Made by a program: the position numbers and the translations under genes
Shown: positions 60,001 through 64,000 of the stretch, one piece after another
Position numbering within the stretch: position 1 is the stretch's first letter
How the letters are laid out: each line of letters begins with the position of its first letter
The notes under the pieces: generated by a model
Database searches by the model: none
What the model was told of the DNA's origin: nothing
Seen by the model: the letters and a program-made list of their open reading frames with translations, nothing else
From: Ochotona curzoniae
Lineage: Eukaryota > Chordata > Mammalia > Lagomorpha > Ochotonidae
NCBI RefSeq assembly: GCF_017591425.1
Contig: NW_024467101.1
Location: forward strand, 13,342,918 to 13,406,917
Length of the DNA: 64,000 nucleotides
Reading direction: 5' to 3'

Positions 60001-63000
60001 TGGCTCGGCCGCCTTGCTGGCCCTGACCTGGACCTGCCTTCTGGTGCGTATCGTCTTTCCCTCGAAAGGCAAGCGCCAAGGAGACACCTGGAACAAACTG
60101 GTAGGTTCCCTGGGTCTTCGGAGTAGTGAGGGTCAGCCTTCTGCACAGTGAGAGCACCTTGAAGCCCCTTCCTCTGTGCCAGGTGCCCCAGGTGACCACA
60201 ACAAAGCACTTTGAGTTTGCCTGAGGCGTGTGACTTGGACAGAGTGGGCATGAGTGCAACACATTCACATTCATCTGTTGGCATACATTTTTGAGCTTCT
60301 GTGTGCCAGGCATGGTGCCCGGCATTGGAGACGCAATGTGATTCCTGCCATTGGGACATGGGAGGAAGACGGGATAGGTTGGAGTGGGGCAGAGAGGCAA
60401 GAAGGAAGCGAGCAAGAGAGCATGATAATGTCAATCATTTCATTTATTTTTTCTGGCAAATCATCATGTATGTATTTCAATGTTGAAGCGGCTAAGGTAA
60501 TGGAATTTTGCTCATGAGTTTTAGTCCTTAAAAATTCTTTTCATCCTGTGCCCATTGCTTGTACATTGCCTGCTTTTCCTTCCCACACATCTACTGCACC
60601 TGATAGTCTGGGCGAAGAGGTTCTTGTGGACGCCCAGATGTACTTGATGGTGGTTTTGGAGGGATGGTTTCAGACTTCAGTGAGGAGTCTGCACATCTCC
60701 CTCAGGGTCTGATTCTCGGCCATGAAATTTTGCCAGCTCTGAGCCTGTTTCCTCCCGTACAAAACGGAGGTAAAAATGACCACTCCATCCGCTTGTAAGA
60801 GTTGCTATAAATCAAGGCAGCCCAGTGGAATTGGGAGGTGCTTGTAAGAACTGTGCAGGAGGGGATAAACAGTGAGGGGAGTTGCAGGCCACCAGCTCTT
60901 AGGCAGATAGTTGGCTTCATTCTTGGAAGTCTCTGCTATACACGCTTCAAATGGTCACCAGTGACTGGTTCTTGATGGGTAGAACACTGAAATTCTGCAG
61001 TCAGAAGACAGGTTTCATTGTTCCCCTAAAGACTGCCCCATGAGGTGGCTCATCCTGGGCAAGCTCAAAGGCTTGCTCCCTCTGCTGAATTCTCAGTAGT
61101 CATTATCTGAGCCAAGGTTAGGGAGTAGGAGGAGTTGGGCCTGGAGCAGAATGTATCAGATGCTTAAGACTGTCTTACTTTTGTAAATAATGAGTTGCAA
61201 AGGCCGTACAGATATTCCTTCTGGTTTATTCTGCAGGCACTTGCGGTTACTGGGGCTGGGCCAGATCTAAGCTGGAAGGCAGGACCCCAACTCAGATTTC
61301 CTATGTGGGTGACAGGAACTCAATGAAACACTTGAGCCATTATTTGCTGCCTCCTAGGGTGCAATAGAAAGGAACTGAATTGGAAATGGAGTAGCTGGGA
61401 CTGGGACCAACATGGTGATATGGGATAAGATGTCCCAAACCTCTGATCAACCACAGCACCCATATGCCAGCATCCTCCCACCCCCCCAACTCTTTGTGTG
61501 TTTGAAATCTGGGATCTGAGCTCTTGCTTGGCTGGTCACTGATGTCACTGATGTCTGCTTGCAAGGCTGGGCTGGACTGGACTGGAGGCAGAACTCAGCC
61601 TGCGTCTCCTGTGGGTGGCAGGGAGCTGCTGGCTTGAGCCATCAGGACTGCCTTGCATGGTCAGCCTTAGCAGGAAGTTGGAGTCAGGAGCCAGGGCTGG
61701 GTAGCACCTGGCTACTGTAGGGTGGGACACAGATGTCTTAATTTTCCTTTCTAGGCTAAAGCCACTCTGCCCTCCAAATATTTTAATGAAAAAAAAATTC
61801 AAAATTCAACAGGTGTCCAAACAATGTATACAGTTAGTATAACTTTGTACATATGTCATTTAAAAAAAAAAAAAGATTTGTTTTACTTTAAAGAATTGCA
61901 CAGAGACATCTTCCATCTGCTGATTCCCCAAATGGCCACAGCAGCTGGAGCTGAGCTGGATCTGGGGCCATGAGCCAGGAGCTTCTTCTGGGATTTCCAC
62001 ACGGGTGCAGGGTCCCCAGGACTTGAGCCATTCTCTGCTATTTTCCCAGGCCATAAGCAGGGAGCTGGATCGGAAATGGAGCAGCTGGGTCTAGAACCAG
62101 TGCCCATCTGGGATGCCAGGGCTGTGGGTGGAAGTTTAGCTTACTACGCTGCAGGGCTGGCACCACATATGCCATTTTGTACAAATGGAATTCGGCAGCA
62201 TGCACTTCACAGGAATATCCTTGTTCTCAGGGAAGCAGCTCGCGCTGCGCTTGGGCGCTTGTGACACGTACTCTCCTTGAGTTTTGTTCAGTTGAGCACC
62301 TGTTATGTGTCCCACCTGTGGGATGGATTGTGAGTTCCGTGCAAGCTAGAATCACTGTCTAGCACTTTGTACTTCACATTGCCTAGCCAAGTGCCTACCG
62401 TTTCCTTAGTGCTTGATAAGTATTGGCAGCGCGGACAAAGACGAGGCAGGTAAGAGAGTATTTCAAAAGGTTCATAGCAAATGGAACAAAAATACGTTTG
62501 TATTGATTAAAAAAAATTTGAAGTCCAAGCATATGAGGGAATCTTCAGAATATTGATGAAATATATATATTGTGAAAACCTATGCATAGTTTTCAGTTTT
62601 TTTTAAAGATTTATTTACTTCCTTTGGAAAGTCAGATTTACAGAGAGGAGGAGAGACAGAGAGAAAGATCTACCATCAGCTGAGCTGATCTGAGGCCAGG
62701 AGCCAGGAACTTCTTCCAGGTCTCCCACATGAGTGTAGGGTTTGAAGGCTTTGGGCCATCCCCCACTGCCTTCTCAGGCCACAAGCAGGGAGCTGGACGG
62801 GAATTGGGGCTGCGAAGGAACAAACTGGTGCCCATATGGGATCCCAGCACATGCAAGGTGAGGATTTTAGCTAGTAGGCTACTGCATTGGGCCCAGATTT
62901 CAAAATTTGCATAAAAGTAAACTTATCTTTAAATTCCATTTTCTCTGAACTCTTGCAAGTACTCTCAAGCATACCCTTGTCCTTTTCTTGTATGACACAT

Positions 63001-63999
63001 TTAGTGGGTGTGTTTAATCCCGTCGTTGCCTCCGGACTGTAAAGTGTGTCAAAGCAGAGGCCAAGTGTACCTTGTTCCCATGGATCTGACTCATAGTAAG
63101 TGCTCCATAAACACTGAGTGAATGCTTGAGTGACTGGTTAAAGGATGGGACAGGGGCCAGTACTGTGGTGTGGTAGGTTAAGCTGCTTCCTGTGATGCTT
63201 GTATGGGTGCCAGTTTAAGTCTTGGCTGCTCCTCTTCTGATCTAGCTCCCTATTAATGGCCTGGGGAAAGAAGTGGAAGATGGCCCTAATATTTGGGGCC
63301 CTTGCACCCACATGGGAGTCTTGGAAGAAGCTCCTGGATTCTAGCTCTGGCTCTGGTCCAGTTCTGGCCACTGTGGCCATCTGGGCAGTGAACCAGTGGA
63401 TGGAAGATACCTCTGTCTCTCTCTTCCTCTTTCTCCCTCTTTCTATGTAAGTCTGAATTTCAAATAAATGGATAGTCTTTTTTTTTTTTTTTTAAAGGAA
63501 GAGCTAACTGTTAGGGGTAGAGGAAAAAGGACCTATCTAAATTGAGTAGGAGAGGCCTGGTGGAGGTCAAGCGGGGTTTGGAGGGCCAGAAAGATTCGGG
63601 GTGGGCAGCGAGCGTTCAGGACTCTACCGCTCTGATGCCATCTTCTGATATGAGGTTTCACTTGGTGCCGACAGGTGGAGGTTCAGTGTCTGCTGCTGTT
63701 GGAGGTGCTGGGCGGCTCCCACAGGCACGCTGTGGATGGTGCCTTGAAGAAACTAACGAAACTATGGAAAGAGGTGACAGGAGTCTAGATGGGGTGGCGG
63801 GCAGTGCTTCTTCCGTGCCGTCCCCACTGTCACCTGATACACCTGCCTCATGCCTTCCTTTCAGAACCCCGGGCTGGTGGAGCAGTACTTGTCCGCCATT
63901 CTCAGCTTGGAACCCAACCAGAACTATGCTGGCATGCTGGGGCTGTTGGTGCAGTTCTGCACCAACCACAAGGAGATGGATGTGGTCAATCGGCACAAG
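51062..63999 (+). CDS. GCN1: GCN1, GCN2 kinase activator, first seven coding exons (partial gene)
   Basis: GCN1 is a giant cytosolic HEAT-repeat protein that associates with translating and collided ribosomes and, with GCN20/ABCF-type partners, activates the eIF2-alpha kinase GCN2 in amino-acid stress. Segments are 51062-51079, 55895-55997, 58851-58914, 59428-59559, 59992-60100, 63675-63773 and 63865-63999, giving 220 codons with matching phases. The product starts MAADTQVSETLKRFAGKV and follows the human protein almost residue for residue. The remainder (about 2,450 residues) lies beyond the right edge. The ATG has a good context (AGGATGG). The reading frame is also open upstream to 50546, but homology supports 51062. 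Confidence 0.96.
52006..52021. repeat. (TG)8 microsatellite
   Basis: Eight TG dinucleotides directly before a reversed SINE tail. Confidence 0.9.
52024..52240 (-). mobile_element. CSINE, old, 5' part lost
   Basis: AATCATTTATTTGAAAGAG to CAAGGCACAAGACCAGC. Confidence 0.6.
52667..52951 (+). mobile_element. CSINE, near full length
   Basis: GGGCTGGCACGATGGCTCGG to CTTTCAAATTAAAAATAAAT. Confidence 0.85.
53320..53526 (+). mobile_element. CSINE, internally deleted
   Basis: Lacks the very head, and GGGACCCTGCACGG joins directly to ACAGGAGATCTTTCTG, dropping about 90 bp. The junction differs from those of the copies at 3756 and 11586. Confidence 0.8.
53585..53934 (-). mobile_element. CSINE, full length, first of three in a row
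   Basis: Tail expanded by (TTA)n, then TTTTATTGCAAAGTGAGAT to GGTACCGCGCCAAGCCC. Confidence 0.9.
53936..54244 (-). mobile_element. CSINE, second of three in a row
   Basis: ACTGAAAAGGCAGATTTATA to GAGCCTTTGTGCCCGC; it starts one base after its neighbour ends. Confidence 0.8.
54255..54548 (-). mobile_element. Old CSINE, third of three in a row
   Basis: TTTTACTTGAAAGGCAGAAT to CCACCACAACCGCTGC. Confidence 0.65.
54895..54964. repeat. 33-bp tandem duplication
   Basis: GGTGCCTCCCTTGCCTGCTT and the following 13 bases occur twice in a row without a mismatch, so the duplication is recent or a variable-number repeat. Confidence 0.95.
55015..55228 (-). mobile_element. Old CSINE
   Basis: TTACTTGAAAGAGTTAGAG to CCACTCTGCCACAGAGCC. 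Confidence 0.6.
55233..55325 (+). mobile_element. Possible MIR fragment
   Basis: CATCTCATTTGATCTCCAAA, then GGATGAAGAGGGGGAAA. Confidence 0.35.
55895..55997 (+). CDS. GCN1: GCN1 exon 2
   Basis: Reads VSETLKRFAGKVTTAS through LGKCVAGK plus one base. Acceptor TCTTCACAG, donor GTACTT. 103 nt. Confidence 0.96.
56198..56502 (-). mobile_element. CSINE, old subtype
   Basis: TATTTTTATTTGAAGGACAG to CTATGCTGTGGTGCTGGC. Confidence 0.75.
56512..56870 (-). mobile_element. CSINE, full length (copy 1 of duplicated segment)
   Basis: AAAGATTTAGTTGTTTG to GGCTACCATGCCAGG. It carries a local GGTCCCAA duplication (AAGGTCCCAAGACC). Confidence 0.85.
56883..57343. repeat. Direct repeat of about 60 bp, 400 bp apart
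   Basis: The segment at 56883-56943 (CGAGATTTAAAG ... GATAATCCGGGTGCAGG ... ACATTTTCTTT) recurs at 57283-57343 with several mismatches. ACATTTTCT lies at 56932 and 57332, exactly 400 bp apart. Confidence 0.85.
56944..57276 (-). mobile_element. CSINE, full length (copy 2 of duplicated segment)
   Basis: TTTAAGATTTATTTAACTTTG to CTACTGTGCAGGGG. Its right flank repeats the right flank of the copy 400 bp earlier. Confidence 0.85.
57932..58019. repeat. 44-bp tandem duplication
   Basis: CTCAGCAGGGTTGTGGT and what follows occurs at 57932 and again at 57976, with about four mismatches. Confidence 0.9.
58851..58914 (+). CDS. GCN1: GCN1 exon 3
   Basis: Completes Asp and reads LPEGAVKGLCKLFCLTLHRY plus two bases of an Arg codon. 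Acceptor TTGGTTTCAG, donor GTGAGT. 64 nt. Confidence 0.96.
59428..59559 (+). CDS. GCN1: GCN1 exon 4
   Basis: Completes Arg and reads DAASRRALQAAIQQLAEA through SGIGCKTGVP plus two bases. Acceptor CTCCCCCAG, donor GTAAGA. GCKTG replaces the human GSKAG as I remember it. Confidence 0.96.
59992..60100 (+). CDS. GCN1: GCN1 exon 5
   Basis: Completes Ser and reads KSSGSAALLALTWTCLLVRI through KRQGDTWNKL before GTAGGT. The helical HEAT-like pattern starts here. Confidence 0.96.
60255..60345 (+). mobile_element. Possible MIR/L2 fragment
   Basis: TTTTTGAGCTTCTGTGTGCC AGGCATGG followed by GGAGACGCAATGTG, the kind of text found at MIR-type ends. Confidence 0.4.
60745..60830 (-). mobile_element. Possible MIR fragment
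   Basis: CTGTTTCCTCCCGTACAAAA C and GTAAAAATGACCACTCC resemble the reversed MIR core. Confidence 0.35.
61245..61470 (-). mobile_element. Old CSINE
   Basis: GGGGCTGGGCCAGATCTAAG to CACAGCACCCATATGCC; the tail region is missing. Confidence 0.6.
61560..61790. mobile_element. Probable very old CSINE remnant
   Basis: TGGGTGGCAGGGAGCTGC and CACTCTGCCCTCCAAATATTTTAATG recall the element, but order and strand are confused. Low certainty. Confidence 0.3.
61860..62163 (-). mobile_element. CSINE, near full length
   Basis: AAAAGATTTGTTTTACTTT to CTACGCTGCAGGGCTGGC. Contains GGGTCTAGAACCAGTGCCC. Confidence 0.85.
62598..62894 (-). mobile_element. CSINE, full length
   Basis: TTTTTTAAAGATTTATTTAC to CTACTGCATTGGGCCC. 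Confidence 0.9.
62985..63135 (+). mobile_element. LINE-2/MIR3-type 3' end
   Basis: CATAGTAAGTGCTCCATAAA CACTGAGTGAATGC matches the shared L2/MIR3 end. Confidence 0.5.
63153..63497 (+). mobile_element. CSINE, old subtype
   Basis: GGGGCCAGTACTGTGGTGTG to GAATTTCAAATAAATGG and a T-rich/A-rich end. It ends about 180 bp before GCN1 exon 6. Confidence 0.8.
63675..63773 (+). CDS. GCN1: GCN1 exon 6
   Basis: Reads VEVQCLLLLEVLGGSHRHAV through KKLTKLWKE, 33 codons. Acceptor GCCGACAG, donor GTGACA. The next intron is only 91 bp. Confidence 0.96.
63865..63999 (+). CDS. GCN1: GCN1 exon 7 (reaches the window edge)
   Basis: Reads NPGLVEQYLSAILSLEPNQN through KEMDVVNRHK. After codon AAG only one G remains in the window. 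Human continues with Ser, whose codons never start with G, so the exon probably ends at 63999 and G64000 opens the donor; this cannot be confirmed here. Confidence 0.9.
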
Positions 64000-64000
64000 G

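Larger units (their letters stand above)
60101..63674 (+). other. GCN1: GCN1 intron 5
   Basis: 3.6 kb with several SINEs and old MIR/L2 remnants in its right two-thirds. 60,346-61,244 is mostly unique apart from a weak MIR fragment at 60,745-60,830; 62,164-62,597 shows nothing I recognise. Confidence 0.75.

Overview
The window is nuclear DNA of a placental mammal. It carries three intron-containing housekeeping genes, all on the + strand: PXN (paxillin), RPLP0 (large ribosomal subunit stalk protein uL10/P0) and the first seven exons of GCN1 (GCN2 co-activator). As I recall the human map, the same three genes lie side by side in this order on 12q24. About forty tRNA-derived SINEs fit the lagomorph CSINE family. 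The youngest copies (head near GGCCCGGCGC, tail CTCTGTATATCTGACTTT plus an A-rich end) look more like pika (Ochotona) than rabbit; older copies ending CTCTGCCTTTCAAATAAAT are shared by lagomorphs. The species call is an inference from remembered repeat families.

Layout. Bases 1-32,345 are the 3' part of PXN intron 1: no coding exon that I can support, only SINEs, old MIR/L2/L1 remnants and unique sequence. PXN exons 2-11 occupy 32,346-41,939 and the 3' UTR runs to about 43,505. With the four-codon first exon that lies outside the window, the constitutive exons give 557 residues, the length of human paxillin alpha. Between the exons for LD4 and LD5 lie four optional in-phase exons: a 290-codon exon, a 92-codon exon, a 99-codon exon and the 34-codon paxillin-beta exon. 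A spacer of about 3.2 kb (SINEs, MIR) leads to RPLP0 (46,708 to about 49,485), which has a CCAAT/TATA/5'TOP promoter and eight exons coding for 318 residues. A spacer of about 1.5 kb with a fold-back SINE leads to the GCN1 CpG island, which holds a 7 x 21-bp minisatellite. GCN1 starts at ATG 51,062; seven coding exons (220 codons, matching the N-terminus of a protein of about 2,670 residues) are present and the gene runs off the right edge.

Function. Paxillin is a focal-adhesion scaffold (LD motifs plus four LIM domains). P0 anchors the P1/P2 stalk at the ribosomal GTPase centre. GCN1 binds stalled or collided ribosomes and activates GCN2. P0 and GCN1 are thus functionally linked (the stalk is a known GCN2 activator) as well as adjacent, but adjacency alone proves no co-regulation.

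I found no new biological system. The points most worth checking are the optional PXN exons (two apparent GC donors and an LD-like motif), the minisatellite and in-frame upstream reading frame at GCN1, the fold-back SINE before GCN1, and a 400-bp tandem duplication in GCN1 intron 2.
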